Both the position numbers and the translations under genes were made by a program. From NCBI RefSeq assembly GCF_900110655.1, contig NZ_FOEQ01000002.1:653210-717209 (forward strand): a stretch of DNA of 64,000 nucleotides. Reading direction: 5' to 3'. Positions within the stretch are counted from its first letter, which is position 1. Every line of letters starts with the position of its first letter. Shown piece by piece: positions 8,516 through 17,080 of the stretch. The notes under the pieces are model-generated. The model was not told the DNA's origin, searched no databases, and worked only from the letters and a program-made list of their open reading frames with translations. Origin of the DNA: Pseudomonas soli. Its GTDB lineage: Bacteria > Pseudomonadota > Gammaproteobacteria > Pseudomonadales > Pseudomonadaceae.

Positions 8516-9538
8516 CTATGCTCCGTTGCGCTCCAAGGCTCCTGCGCGGTAACGCACCGCCAGCACCAGCAGGGGCGCATACCCTATCAACAAGCCGACA
8601 ACGCCATCCACGAGCCCGGCCACCACGCTCAAGGCCACGGGCAGCAGCCAGAACACGTTCAACGCCGCCACCGCCAGGGTCACGGGCAGATGCCGGCCAT
8701 TCCGTCGCGAAGCGAACTGATAGGCATGACTGCGATGAGCCTCGTAGACCTTGTCCCCCCGCGCCAGCCGACGCAGGAGAGTGAAGGTGGCGTCGACGAT
8801 GAATGTCCCCAGCAGGATCAGCCAGCCCCAGAACAGTACGGGCGACGCCCAGGCCGCCTGGATCGAGAAGATACCGAGGATGATGCCAAGGAAGCCACTC
8901 CCGGCATCTCCCATGAAGATCCGTGCCGGCGGGAAATTCCACACAAGGAACCCGGCGGTGGCTGCAGCCAGCATCAACGGCAGCACCATCAGCCCGGCGT
9001 GGCCCGCCACCGCATATAGCAGGCTGGCACCAAGGCAGGCCGTGATCGCCTCGACGCTGGCGATGCCGTCGATGCCATCCATGAAGTTGTACAGATTGAG
9101 AAGCCATACCAGATAGACTGCGGCCAGTAGCGCTCCCAACCAGCCAAGATCGACCTGCATGCCCCAGAACTGCAGCGGTGCCATGCCCCCCAGGCAGATC
9201 AGGGACCATGCGGCGGCGGCAAAATGGGACAGCAGGCGCCAGCGGGCAGCGATGTGCCCATGATCGTCCATGAAGCCGACGATGGCGATCAGCCCGCCTG
9301 CCCCCGCACAGGCAAGCAGGGTCGCGGTATCGGCGAAACCAGCGATCGCCAGCGAGAGCAAGGACACCAGGAAGGCCAGCACGATGGCTACGCCACCGCC
9401 TCTAGGCGTGGGGACCGAATGCGAACTTCGCGCATTGGGAATATCCATGATGCTCTTTTCCAGGGCATAGCGACGCAATACGCCGGTCATGCCAAAGGAG
9501 AGAATCAATACAATAGGACCAAACCAGAAAACGCTCAT
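8516..9538 (-). CDS. wbpL: Initiating sugar-1-phosphate transferase, WbpL/MraY-like
   Basis: A 340-residue polytopic protein of the WecA/MraY superfamily, which loads the first sugar phosphate onto undecaprenyl phosphate. Family signatures are PNARSSHSVPTPRGGGVAI at the N-terminus, the catalytic NLYNFMDGIDGIASVEA, GDAGSGFLG and the cytoplasmic RRSHAYQFASRR-type loop (here AHRSHAYQFASRRNGRHLPV). In P. aeruginosa, WbpL takes QuiNAc or FucNAc-type nucleotides and starts both O-chains. Start ATG 9538 overlaps the stop of the upstream reductase by one base (TGATG), so the two are coupled. Given wbpM and the WbpV-like gene, the likely substrate is UDP-D-QuiNAc. Confidence 0.9.
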   Translation of the reverse strand: MSVFWFGPIVLILSFGMTGVLRRYALEKSIMDIPNARSSHSVPTPRGGGVAIVLAFLVSLLSLAIAGFADTATLLACAGAGGLIAIVGFMDDHGHIAARWRLLSHFAAAAWSLICLGGMAPLQFWGMQVDLGWLGALLAAVYLVWLLNLYNFMDGIDGIASVEAITACLGASLLYAVAGHAGLMVLPLMLAAATAGFLVWNFPPARIFMGDAGSGFLGIILGIFSIQAAWASPVLFWGWLILLGTFIVDATFTLLRRLARGDKVYEAHRSHAYQFASRRNGRHLPVTLAVAALNVFWLLPVALSVVAGLVDGVVGLLIGYAPLLVLAVRYRAGALERNGA

Positions 9539-10503
9539 CAACGAGAACCATCCTGAAGCTGTCGCGCGGTGACCTTTAATGCCTCATCGACCGCAAGAGG
9601 GGGCGTCCAGTCGAGCAGATCGAGGGTCTTGTCGATATCGACCTGCAACGAACCACACAGGCGCTCGGCCACGCCGCGCTTACCCAGCAGTGAAGCACCC
9701 AGGCGCAGGCACGCGACGGGGACCGGCAATAACCGCGAGGGCTTGCCCAAGGCAGCAGCCATGCGCCGCAACAGCGCAGAAGTGGAAAGATCCTCTCCAT
9801 CGCTCACCAGGAATACCTCGCCAGCAGCAGCAGGGTGCAACCGGCAGGTGGCGATGAGATCGACCAAGTTGTCCAGCGCCACCAGACTGCGACGGTTGTC
9901 GATCAGGCCCAGGGGCAGGGGCAGCCCTCTATTCACCCAGCGCATCATGGCACGGAAGTTGGCCTTGACCCCCGGGCCATAGACCAGCACCGGCCGGATG
10001 ATCACGATCTCTAGACCACTCTCGCGCCCCAATGCAAGCAGGGCCTGCTCTGCCTCCAGCTTGGAGATGCCATAGGGATCCCGGGGGGCCGGCACATCAT
10101 CCGCACAATAGGGCCCGCGGTTGCTGGTACTTTCGCCATTGACCTTGATCGAACTGATGAAAATGAAGCGCTTGACCCCCGCCGCGACGGCTGCATGCGC
10201 CAGCGCCAGCGTGCCGTCGACGTTGACACGGCGGAACGCGGCCAGCGGATCCGCCTCGCGATCATTCATCACGTGCACCCGGGCCGCGGCATGTATAAGC
10301 ACCTCACGCCCGGCGAGCCCGGCCTGCCAGTCACTGTCGTCCGTCAGGCTGGCGAAGACGAAGCGGTCAGCCCGCGGGTCCGTTACGGTGCCCCCGTCGC
10401 GCACGGCAGCCGTCACCGCAACGCCATCATCAAGCAGGCGGCGCAGCAATGCCTGGCCGACGAAGCCGCTGGCTCCGGTCAAAAAAACCGTTCCGGCCGT
10501 CAT
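9538..10503 (-). CDS. NAD-dependent epimerase/reductase, WbpV-like (UDP-4-keto-QuiNAc reductase)
   Basis: A 321-residue extended SDR. The Rossmann motif is FLTGASGFVGQALL at residues 7-20, followed by SSIKVNGES and YGISKLEAEQALL (Tyr-x-x-x-Lys). In Pseudomonas O-antigen loci the WbpV type reduces the WbpM product to UDP-D-QuiNAc; lone members are also called UDP-glucose 4-epimerase in databases. Its place between the GT4 and wbpL, with ATGA (10500-10503) and TGATG (9538) overlaps, fits the pairing wbpV-wbpL-wbpM. The activity is inferred from context. Confidence 0.82.
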   Translation of the reverse strand: MTAGTVFLTGASGFVGQALLRRLLDDGVAVTAAVRDGGTVTDPRADRFVFASLTDDSDWQAGLAGREVLIHAAARVHVMNDREADPLAAFRRVNVDGTLALAHAAVAAGVKRFIFISSIKVNGESTSNRGPYCADDVPAPRDPYGISKLEAEQALLALGRESGLEIVIIRPVLVYGPGVKANFRAMMRWVNRGLPLPLGLIDNRRSLVALDNLVDLIATCRLHPAAAGEVFLVSDGEDLSTSALLRRMAAALGKPSRLLPVPVACLRLGASLLGKRGVAERLCGSLQVDIDKTLDLLDWTPPLAVDEALKVTARQLQDGSR

Positions 10504-11753
10504 TGCGTGCGCCTGCGCAGCGTGGCAACCCGGAACAACTCCTCCAGACGGGAAAGCAGCGCCGGCTTGGAGTAATTGGCCTGGTAGTAGTCCTTACCTG
10601 CCATGCCCATCGCTTGCCGTTGCTCAGTCGAGCTTTGCGCCAGGGTCCGGGTGATCTCGGCCAGTCCCCGCCAGTCGCCGGACGCACAGGCCAGGCCCGC
10701 GCCGGACTCGTTGATCACTCGAGCCGCTTCGCCATTGATCATTGCCAGCACCGGTCGCCCGGATGCGAGATAGGCCTGGACCTTGCCTGGAATGGTCTTT
10801 TCGAAAACGCTGTTAGTCTTCAGCGAAACCAGTAGTGCATCAGCACGCGCGAACAGCCCGGGCATGGCTTCCAGCGGGTGACGGCCAAGCAGATGGACGT
10901 TATTCAACGAACGCAGTTTCACCTGTTCGGCGAGCCAGCCACTGACCCTACCGTCACCCACGATCACCCAGCGCACGGAAACCTGTCCACGGAGCATCTC
11001 CACGGCATCGAGGATCGCCGGAAAATCTTGCGCTTCGCCCAGATTGCCGGCGAACACCACGGTGAAGGTGGAAGGATCGCTGTCGATCAGTGCCTTGGTG
11101 TCAGGCAGCGCGTTGGAAAACTCGTCTTCCGCCCAACTGGGGAAATACACCAGGCGCTCGCTGGCGATGCTGCGGGTGCAATTCTCCCTGACACTTTCGA
11201 AAAAGCCGTGGGACTGCAGCAGCAGGTAGTCGGCTCGGTTGTAGATCCAGGACACCAACTTGCCCACGACACCCAGCACCTTCGGGTTGCGCACCACATT
11301 CACGGCACGCAGGGTTTCCGGCCACAGGTCCAGGATCCAGATGAACACCGGCGTCTTCTTCAAGCGGCCGATGACGATGGCCGGTATCGCGGCCATGATC
11401 GGGGAAACCGCGAAGACGAAGATCGCATCGAACTCACGCCCGCGCACCTTCCAGGAACCGATGACGGAGGCGCTGGTAAAGAACGACAGGTAATTCAGGA
11501 ATAGGCGGAAACCCCGCTTGCCACGGGAAATCATTGGCACGCGAATGATTTTCGCGCCGGCATAGCGCCGGAATTTTTCTGGCTCCCGGGCGTAAGCTCC
11601 GAAGACCTTACCTTCCGGGTAGTTCGGCAGGCCGGTGAGAACGGTGACGTCGTGCCCCTTCGCGGAAAAATCGCTGACCAGATCATTGATCCGCATGTTT
11701 TCGGGCCAGAAGTACTGGGTTACCACCAGAATACGCAACTTGTTGTCATCCAT
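10500..11753 (-). CDS. Glycosyltransferase family 4, likely FucNAc transferase (WbuB/WbjE-like)
   Basis: A 417-residue GT-B glycosyltransferase. The N-terminus LRILVVTQYFWPENMRINDL and GLPNYPEGKVF is the WbuB-like signature. The donor domain has VVFAGNLGEAQDF and SVFEKTIPGKVQAYLASGRP, the E-x(7)-E-type element. WbuB/WbjE proteins act with the WbjB/C/D set and transfer L-FucNAc, so this one probably adds FucNAc to Und-PP-QuiNAc. It starts eight bases after the wbjD stop (ATG 11753) and overlaps the wbpV-like gene by ATGA. It should be cytoplasmic and membrane-associated. Confidence 0.85.
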   Translation of the reverse strand: MDDNKLRILVVTQYFWPENMRINDLVSDFSAKGHDVTVLTGLPNYPEGKVFGAYAREPEKFRRYAGAKIIRVPMISRGKRGFRLFLNYLSFFTSASVIGSWKVRGREFDAIFVFAVSPIMAAIPAIVIGRLKKTPVFIWILDLWPETLRAVNVVRNPKVLGVVGKLVSWIYNRADYLLLQSHGFFESVRENCTRSIASERLVYFPSWAEDEFSNALPDTKALIDSDPSTFTVVFAGNLGEAQDFPAILDAVEMLRGQVSVRWVIVGDGRVSGWLAEQVKLRSLNNVHLLGRHPLEAMPGLFARADALLVSLKTNSVFEKTIPGKVQAYLASGRPVLAMINGEAARVINESGAGLACASGDWRGLAEITRTLAQSSTEQRQAMGMAGKDYYQANYSKPALLSRLEELFRVATLRRRTQ

Positions 11754-11761
11754 GGCGCGAC

Positions 11762-12892
11762 TCAATACCGCTTCCATACGACCCGGTTCACATAGTCGGT
11801 ATAGCTATGTAGGATCCGGACTACTTTTTCGGAAACATTCGGCATGCTGTAATCCGCGACCAGACGTAGGTCACGTTGCTCGCCGCGGGCCTGGCCAGCT
11901 AGGATCTCCAGCCCCTGGAGCACCCGCTCCAGCTCGACGCCCACCATCATGACCACCGCTTCCTCCATGCCCTCCGGACGCTCGTGCGCCTCGCGAAGGT
12001 TCAGTGCGGGGAAGTTCAGGATGGAGGCTTCCTCGCTGATGGTGCCACTGTCGGACAAAACCGCGTAAGCCTCGAGTTGCAGCTTGTTGTAGTCCTTGAA
12101 GCCCAGCGGCTTGAGCAGCCTCACATTGGGATGGAACTCGACCGCCAGGGCATCGATGCGTTTCTGTGTGCGCGGGTGAGTGGACACCACGATCGGCATG
12201 GCATAGCGCTCGGCGACGCCATTGAGCATGGCGACCAGCTTGAGGAAGTTCTGCTCGGAGTCGATGTTCTCTTCGCGATGGACGCTGACCACCATGAAAC
12301 CGCCAGCGCTCAAGCCCAGGCGCTCGAGAACGTCCGAGGCGGCGATGCCTTCGCGATAGTGCCCGAGCACCTCGAACATCGGACTGCCGGTCTTGATTAT
12401 ACGGTCCGCAGGCAGCCCCTCGGCCAGCAGGTAATCCCTGGCGATGGCGCTGTAAGTGAGGTTGATGTCTGCGGTGTGGTCGACAATGCGCCGGTTGATT
12501 TCCTCGGGAACACGCATGTCGAAGCAACGATTCCCCGCCTCCATGTGGAAACTCGGGATCTTGCGGCGCTTGGCCGGGATGACGGCCATGCAACTGTTGG
12601 TGTCACCGAGGATCAGCAAGGCTTCCGGACGCACGACCTCGAGGACCTTGTCCACGGCGATGATCACGTTGCCGATGGTTTCGACGCCATTGCTGCCGGC
12701 TGCATTCAGGAAGTGGTCCGGCTTGCGGATGCCCAGGTCCTGAAAGAAGATTTCATTCAGCTCGTAATCGTAGTTCTGCCCAGTATGCACCAGGACATGG
12801 TCGCAGTGACGGTCCAGGGCGTGGATGACGCGCGACAGGCGGATGATCTCCGGGCGAGTGCCGACGACCGTAACCACTTTCAACTTTTTCAT
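11762..12892 (-). CDS. wbjD: UDP-L-FucNAc synthase / UDP-GlcNAc 2-epimerase family
   Basis: A 376-residue non-hydrolysing 2-epimerase of the WecB/CapG branch. Motifs are VGTRPEIIRLSRVI at the start, HTGQNYDYELNEIFF, LILGDTNSC, HMEAGNRCFDMRVPEE and VSVHREENID. WbjD catalyses the final C2 epimerisation to UDP-L-FucNAc in the three-enzyme WbjB/WbjC/WbjD path. Adjacent wbjC and wbjB make the assignment firm. ATG 12892 follows AAGAGA. Length agrees with WbjD/CapG. Confidence 0.92.
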   Translation of the reverse strand: MKKLKVVTVVGTRPEIIRLSRVIHALDRHCDHVLVHTGQNYDYELNEIFFQDLGIRKPDHFLNAAGSNGVETIGNVIIAVDKVLEVVRPEALLILGDTNSCMAVIPAKRRKIPSFHMEAGNRCFDMRVPEEINRRIVDHTADINLTYSAIARDYLLAEGLPADRIIKTGSPMFEVLGHYREGIAASDVLERLGLSAGGFMVVSVHREENIDSEQNFLKLVAMLNGVAERYAMPIVVSTHPRTQKRIDALAVEFHPNVRLLKPLGFKDYNKLQLEAYAVLSDSGTISEEASILNFPALNLREAHERPEGMEEAVVMMVGVELERVLQGLEILAGQARGEQRDLRLVADYSMPNVSEKVVRILHSYTDYVNRVVWKRY

Positions 12893-12911
12893 GACTATCT
12901 CTTAGCCCCTC

Positions 12912-14030
12912 TCATTCGCCGGAGGAGCGTACGGGCATGGCGTAGGTATCGGGATTCTGGCGGTCGAACACTTCGTTGGCCCACAGCATCACGATCAATT
13001 CGTCGTCACCGATGTTGGTCACATCATGGGTCCAGCCGGGAACCGTCTCGACGATCACGGGCTTTTCCCCATCGGTATGTAATTCATAGGTTTCGCCACT
13101 CTGTATGTGGCGGAAGCCGAAGCGGGCGCTGCCGCGGATCACCAGGAACTTTTCGGTCTTGGTGTGATGGTAGTGCCCGCCCCGGGTGACCCCGGGCTTC
13201 GCGGTGAAATAGGCGAACTGGCCTGAGTCCCGGGTTTTGAGCATCTCCACGAAGGTTCCACGCGGGTCGGAATAACCTGGCAGCTCGTAGCTGAAGGCTT
13301 GCGCGGGCAAGTAGCTGAGATAAGTGGAGTGAAGCGCGCGCGCCAGGCCCGTGCCCACCGCCTCCGTGGTTAGGGTCGAGCGGCTGTCGCGGAAGGCCTC
13401 CAGCAGTTCCGCCACCTGACCTACGGTGGTGGAGTACACAGGCTTGACCTCATCTGCCAGGTCGTCAGGCAACACGCCATCCATCAGGCCGATGAAGTGC
13501 CTGACCACATCGTCGATGTAGACCAGGTTCACCACGGCGTTCACATCATGGATCTGAATGGGCAGGCCATTGGCAATGTTGTGGCAAAAAGTGGCGACCA
13601 TCGAGTTGTAGTTCGGGCGCGCCCACTTGCCGAAGACGTTGGGCAGACGGAATACATGTACTGCCCCGCCCTGACGGGCTGCCAGGTCGGCGAGGGCCTG
13701 CTCGGCCGAACGCTTGCTGCGGCCATAGGGATTGTCGGCAAGCGCCTGGATCGACGAGCTGTAGACAACCGGAATACGCCTGCCCGAGGCCAGGATCGCG
13801 TCACACAGTCGCGAGGTGAAGTCGGCATTGCCCGTGGCGAACTCGGCGGTGTCGTCCGGCCGGTTGACGCCGGCCAGATGGAAAATGAAGTCAGCCGCTG
13901 CAACCTGGGCCAACAACGCCTGCGGCACGCACCGGTCGTGACAGATCATATGGACGTCGTTGCGTGCGTGCAGGTGGCTTTGTAGGTTGCGGCCGATGAA
14001 CCCATTGCCGCCGGTGATCAACACGTTCAA
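12912..14030 (-). CDS. wbjC: UDP-2-acetamido-2,6-dideoxy-hexulose reductase/epimerase WbjC (CapF type), TTG start
   Basis: A 372-residue bifunctional protein. An N-terminal SDR domain (LNVLITGGNGFIGRNL, then YGRSKRSAEQAL) is followed from about residue 240 by a cupin domain (KPGVTRGGHYHHTKTEKFLV with clustered His). In the CapF family the cupin epimerises C3 and the SDR domain reduces C4. The best start is TTG 14030: GAGGAG sits at ideal spacing and ends right at the wbjB stop. It gives the family length, while extending to 14075 adds an unrelated leader. Confidence 0.9.
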   Translation of the reverse strand: MNVLITGGNGFIGRNLQSHLHARNDVHMICHDRCVPQALLAQVAAADFIFHLAGVNRPDDTAEFATGNADFTSRLCDAILASGRRIPVVYSSSIQALADNPYGRSKRSAEQALADLAARQGGAVHVFRLPNVFGKWARPNYNSMVATFCHNIANGLPIQIHDVNAVVNLVYIDDVVRHFIGLMDGVLPDDLADEVKPVYSTTVGQVAELLEAFRDSRSTLTTEAVGTGLARALHSTYLSYLPAQAFSYELPGYSDPRGTFVEMLKTRDSGQFAYFTAKPGVTRGGHYHHTKTEKFLVIRGSARFGFRHIQSGETYELHTDGEKPVIVETVPGWTHDVTNIGDDELIVMLWANEVFDRQNPDTYAMPVRSSGE

Positions 14031-14034
14031 GCGA

Positions 14035-15069
14035 TCACTCCTCGGGCGAAGCGTGTTCACCACGCTGGATCGCACGAATGAACTCCAGTTTCATCAACAG
14101 CGCCTCCATGCCGGCGACGTCGAGGCGCTGGGTATTGTGTGAGTTGTAATCTTCCGCCTGGCTGATACGCTCCTCGCCATGTTCGACGAACTTGCTGTAG
14201 TTCAGGTCGCGCAGGTCCGGAGGAATACGGTAATAACCGCCACGGTCCTCGGCACACGCCATCTCCTCGCGACTGAGCAATGCCTCGAACAGCTTCTCGC
14301 CGTGGCGGGTACCGATGACATTGATCGGGTGGTCGGGTTTGCCGAGTAGTCCGGTCAGGGCCTTGGCCAGGGTATGGACCGTCGCCGCAGGCGCCTTCTG
14401 CACGAACAGGTCGCCATTGCTGCCGTGCTCGAACGCATAGAGCACCAGGTCGACGGCGTCGGACAAGGTCATCATGAAACGGGTCATGCCCGGATCGGTA
14501 ATGGAAAGCGGCAGGCCCTGGCGAAGTTGTTCGACGAACAATGGGATGACCGAGCCACGGGACGCCATGACGTTGCCATAGCGGGTTCCGCAAATGACCG
14601 TGCCCGCTTCTTCGAGGCCACGGGACTTGGCAACCATGACCTTTTCCATCATGGCCTTGGAGATACCCATGGCATTGATCGGATAGACCGCCTTGTCGGT
14701 ACTCAGGCAGACCACGCGACGAACACCGTTCTGGATCGCGGCCTCGAGCACGTTCTCGGTACCGATGATGTTGGTCTTGACCGCCTCCATGGGATGGAAC
14801 TCGCAGGAGGGGACCTGTTTCAACGCCGCCGCGTGAAAGATGTAGTCAACTCCACGGGTCGCGCCAAGAACACTCTGGTAGTCGCGAACATCACCGATAT
14901 AAAACTTTAACTTGCTGCTGGAATAACGCTTGCGCAAATCATCCTGTTTTTTTTCATCACGGCTGAAAATACGGATTTCCGCAATATCGGTATGCAAGAA
15001 ACGCTTGAGAACGGCATTGCCAAACGAGCCGGTTCCTCCCGTAATCAGAAGTTTCTTCGACTTAAACAC
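14035..15069 (-). CDS. wbjB: UDP-GlcNAc C4,6-dehydratase/C5-epimerase WbjB (CapE type), GTG start
   Basis: A 344-residue soluble SDR, first enzyme of UDP-L-FucNAc synthesis. It opens with KKLLITGGTGSFGNAVLKRF, and the catalytic segment is LSTDKAVYPINAMGISKAMM. The Met-x-x-x-Lys replaces the usual Tyr-x-x-x-Lys, as in CapE/WbjB. GTG 15069 has AGGAAG seven bases upstream and overlaps the acyltransferase stop by eight bases. It acts on the same UDP-GlcNAc pool as wbpM but with added C5 epimerisation. Confidence 0.92.
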   Translation of the reverse strand: MFKSKKLLITGGTGSFGNAVLKRFLHTDIAEIRIFSRDEKKQDDLRKRYSSSKLKFYIGDVRDYQSVLGATRGVDYIFHAAALKQVPSCEFHPMEAVKTNIIGTENVLEAAIQNGVRRVVCLSTDKAVYPINAMGISKAMMEKVMVAKSRGLEEAGTVICGTRYGNVMASRGSVIPLFVEQLRQGLPLSITDPGMTRFMMTLSDAVDLVLYAFEHGSNGDLFVQKAPAATVHTLAKALTGLLGKPDHPINVIGTRHGEKLFEALLSREEMACAEDRGGYYRIPPDLRDLNYSKFVEHGEERISQAEDYNSHNTQRLDVAGMEALLMKLEFIRAIQRGEHASPEE

Positions 15070-15574
15070 CTTGAGTCTTCCTCACCAACATCGCTGAATG
15101 CAGGGTTTGCCCAGCTTGGTCAAAACGCCATTTTATGTGCCGAGCAGGGTTGCCAGCAACAACGGAAAAATTTTCTACATCACGAGTGACCACCGATCCG
15201 GCCGCAACGATCGCGCCATCGCCGATCGTCACACCATTGAGAATGATCGCCCCATGCCCGATCCACACGTCGCGCCCGATCACCGTTTGCTTCCAGGCTT
15301 CGCGACCGCCATCACGCATTGTCACGCCGGGGGTGGCGTAGGCGTGGTCGCCACCGACGATGGCGACATTATTGGCCAGCATGGTGAAACTGCCGATCAC
15401 GATATCGCCATCGAGATAACTGCGGGCGCCGATATAACACCAGTCGCCAATACTCACCCGCCGAGGGAGGACAAAAAGTCCCCGCCCCAGGCGTACATGC
15501 TTGCCCACACGTCTGAATCGATAAAACAGCGCTAACTGGAAGCAGGTCAGCAGGCGCACCAGAAGTCGTCTCAT
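15062..15574 (-). CDS. Left-handed beta-helix (hexapeptide) acyltransferase
   Basis: A 170-residue trimeric LbH-type acetyltransferase. Hexapeptide repeats run from about residue 38 to 140 (VSIGDWCYIGARSYLDGDIV and VIGRDVWIGHGAIILNGVTI). It ends with the family-typical VVAGNPARHIKWRF. The active histidine is likely in GGDHAYATP or WIGHGA. It probably O-acetylates a sugar of the O-unit from acetyl-CoA. It is coupled by ATGA to the upstream 475-aa gene and by an 8-base overlap to wbjB. Acceptor unknown. Confidence 0.85.
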   Translation of the reverse strand: MRRLLVRLLTCFQLALFYRFRRVGKHVRLGRGLFVLPRRVSIGDWCYIGARSYLDGDIVIGSFTMLANNVAIVGGDHAYATPGVTMRDGGREAWKQTVIGRDVWIGHGAIILNGVTIGDGAIVAAGSVVTRDVENFSVVAGNPARHIKWRFDQAGQTLHSAMLVRKTQGV

Positions 15575-16998
15575 GATTGCGACACCCCTCTTCGCTCATG
15601 GCATTTTGCGGCGTCATACCACCTGGCAGGGTCGAACAAGGGCTGGACTCGGGATTCGAGGTCTTCGAGCCTGAAACGCTCCAGATCACTACCAAAGTAG
15701 ATTTCCGGGAAGAAAGACCGCTCATCGCAGACCAGTACCGGGCCGTAGCCCTGGACGTCATACCAGGCCGTCGAATTGACCGTGACGAAAATCGGCCGAT
15801 ATCCCGCGAGCATCTCCCAGGTCCTGGCCAGTGTCGCCCGCCCCGGACGCTCGACCTGCTCGTCCTTGCTGTTGGGGTGCACCTTGACGAACAACGGCAC
15901 CGCACAATCCACGCTCAGTCGTTCCAGGCTTTCGCGGATGCTGTTCAGCGCCTGCGCTTCGGCCAGGCAATGAAAATCGGCGAAGTTCTGGTCGATCAGG
16001 ACGATGGAGGGGGGAAGCTCACGCACTTCATCAACAGTTCCCAGGCCCAGCCGTGTGTTCTTGCCCGCACGGACCTGAGGATGCAGCGAGGGGTAGCGCA
16101 GGCGATAGAAGTCCGCCTGGGCAAAGTTCACACCGCGAAACTCGCTGTAGGCAACATAAGGAGCATACAACCCGACGCCATGGGCAGTATTGACCACGCT
16201 CACGCCTTGGGCGAGCAGTGTCTCGTACAGCGCCACAGCGGCGATCTCGAACTCGTCGCTGGTATATACCCGTTCGACGCCCTGGGCCAGCAACTCGTTG
16301 GCATATCGCTGGTAGGCTTGAACCTCGGCGGCGACCACCAGGCGCGCCGAGGGCTGCCGCGAAAGCAGCATGCGCAGCACCTTCGGCGCGCCATAGGGCA
16401 ACCCGGACAAGGTTACATCCAGCCCCCGTCGCCGACAGTCGCGCAAGAAACGCCACTGACGCAGGACGCCATAAGGGAACGGGTAGAGTCGCACCCGGGA
16501 GTCGGTCATCTCCTGCCCGTACATCGACGCGGTAACGTCGACCCAGCCGCGAACCATCGACGCCGAGACGCCGGAAGCCCTGTCGAAGAGCCGGAACAGT
16601 CTGTGCAGGACAGCCTTGAACACGATGAACAGCACAGTTGCACGAGTGATGTAGCTCGCTCGCCAAGGCCCCTGGGACACACGCTCTTGAGACTGCTGGG
16701 GAACGAAAGCCTGCAATACTTCGATGCCATCCTCATGGACGGCAACACGCTTGCAAGTGTCCGCTTCCGTCTGCAGGAAGTACGCGAGCGCCGCGAGGTT
16801 CCTGACGCGCGAGGACTTCAATGCGTAAAGGTTGACCAGCGCCTTGTGCTCGATCGGCGACAGCGCTTCGCGCGCCGCCATGAATTCGCAAACGGCGTAG
16901 AAATGCTCGACCTGGAAGATACTCAGCGAATAACGTGAGCGCAGCTCATCAAGCGAAAAGCGCCGGCCGTCCTTTAGGAGGACGTACTCCATGCTCAT
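15571..16998 (-). CDS. Probable GT-B-like surface glycan protein, candidate legionaminic acid transferase
   Basis: A 475-residue protein I cannot place in a named family. The N-terminal ~120 residues are helical and look like an adaptor. The C-terminal half resembles a GT-B donor domain of capsule/sialyltransferase-like enzymes: GVSVVNTAHGVGLYAPYV, then FVKVHPNSKDE (an HP motif) and FVTVNSTAWYDVQGYG (a Ser/Thr motif). The operon needs a third transferase besides WbpL and the GT4, and this is the only unassigned candidate. That role is inference. Start ATG 16998 has GAGAGG upstream; 54 extra in-frame bases precede it. It is coupled to the acyltransferase by ATGA. Confidence 0.6.
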   Translation of the reverse strand: MSMEYVLLKDGRRFSLDELRSRYSLSIFQVEHFYAVCEFMAAREALSPIEHKALVNLYALKSSRVRNLAALAYFLQTEADTCKRVAVHEDGIEVLQAFVPQQSQERVSQGPWRASYITRATVLFIVFKAVLHRLFRLFDRASGVSASMVRGWVDVTASMYGQEMTDSRVRLYPFPYGVLRQWRFLRDCRRRGLDVTLSGLPYGAPKVLRMLLSRQPSARLVVAAEVQAYQRYANELLAQGVERVYTSDEFEIAAVALYETLLAQGVSVVNTAHGVGLYAPYVAYSEFRGVNFAQADFYRLRYPSLHPQVRAGKNTRLGLGTVDEVRELPPSIVLIDQNFADFHCLAEAQALNSIRESLERLSVDCAVPLFVKVHPNSKDEQVERPGRATLARTWEMLAGYRPIFVTVNSTAWYDVQGYGPVLVCDERSFFPEIYFGSDLERFRLEDLESRVQPLFDPARWYDAAKCHERRGVSQS

Positions 16999-17080
16999 GG
17001 TTTTACCTCTCGACTGCCCTACGCTGCTGCCCGGGCTCATGGCAGGTGGCAATCCCGGGAATGAATGGAAGCGCCCCTTG

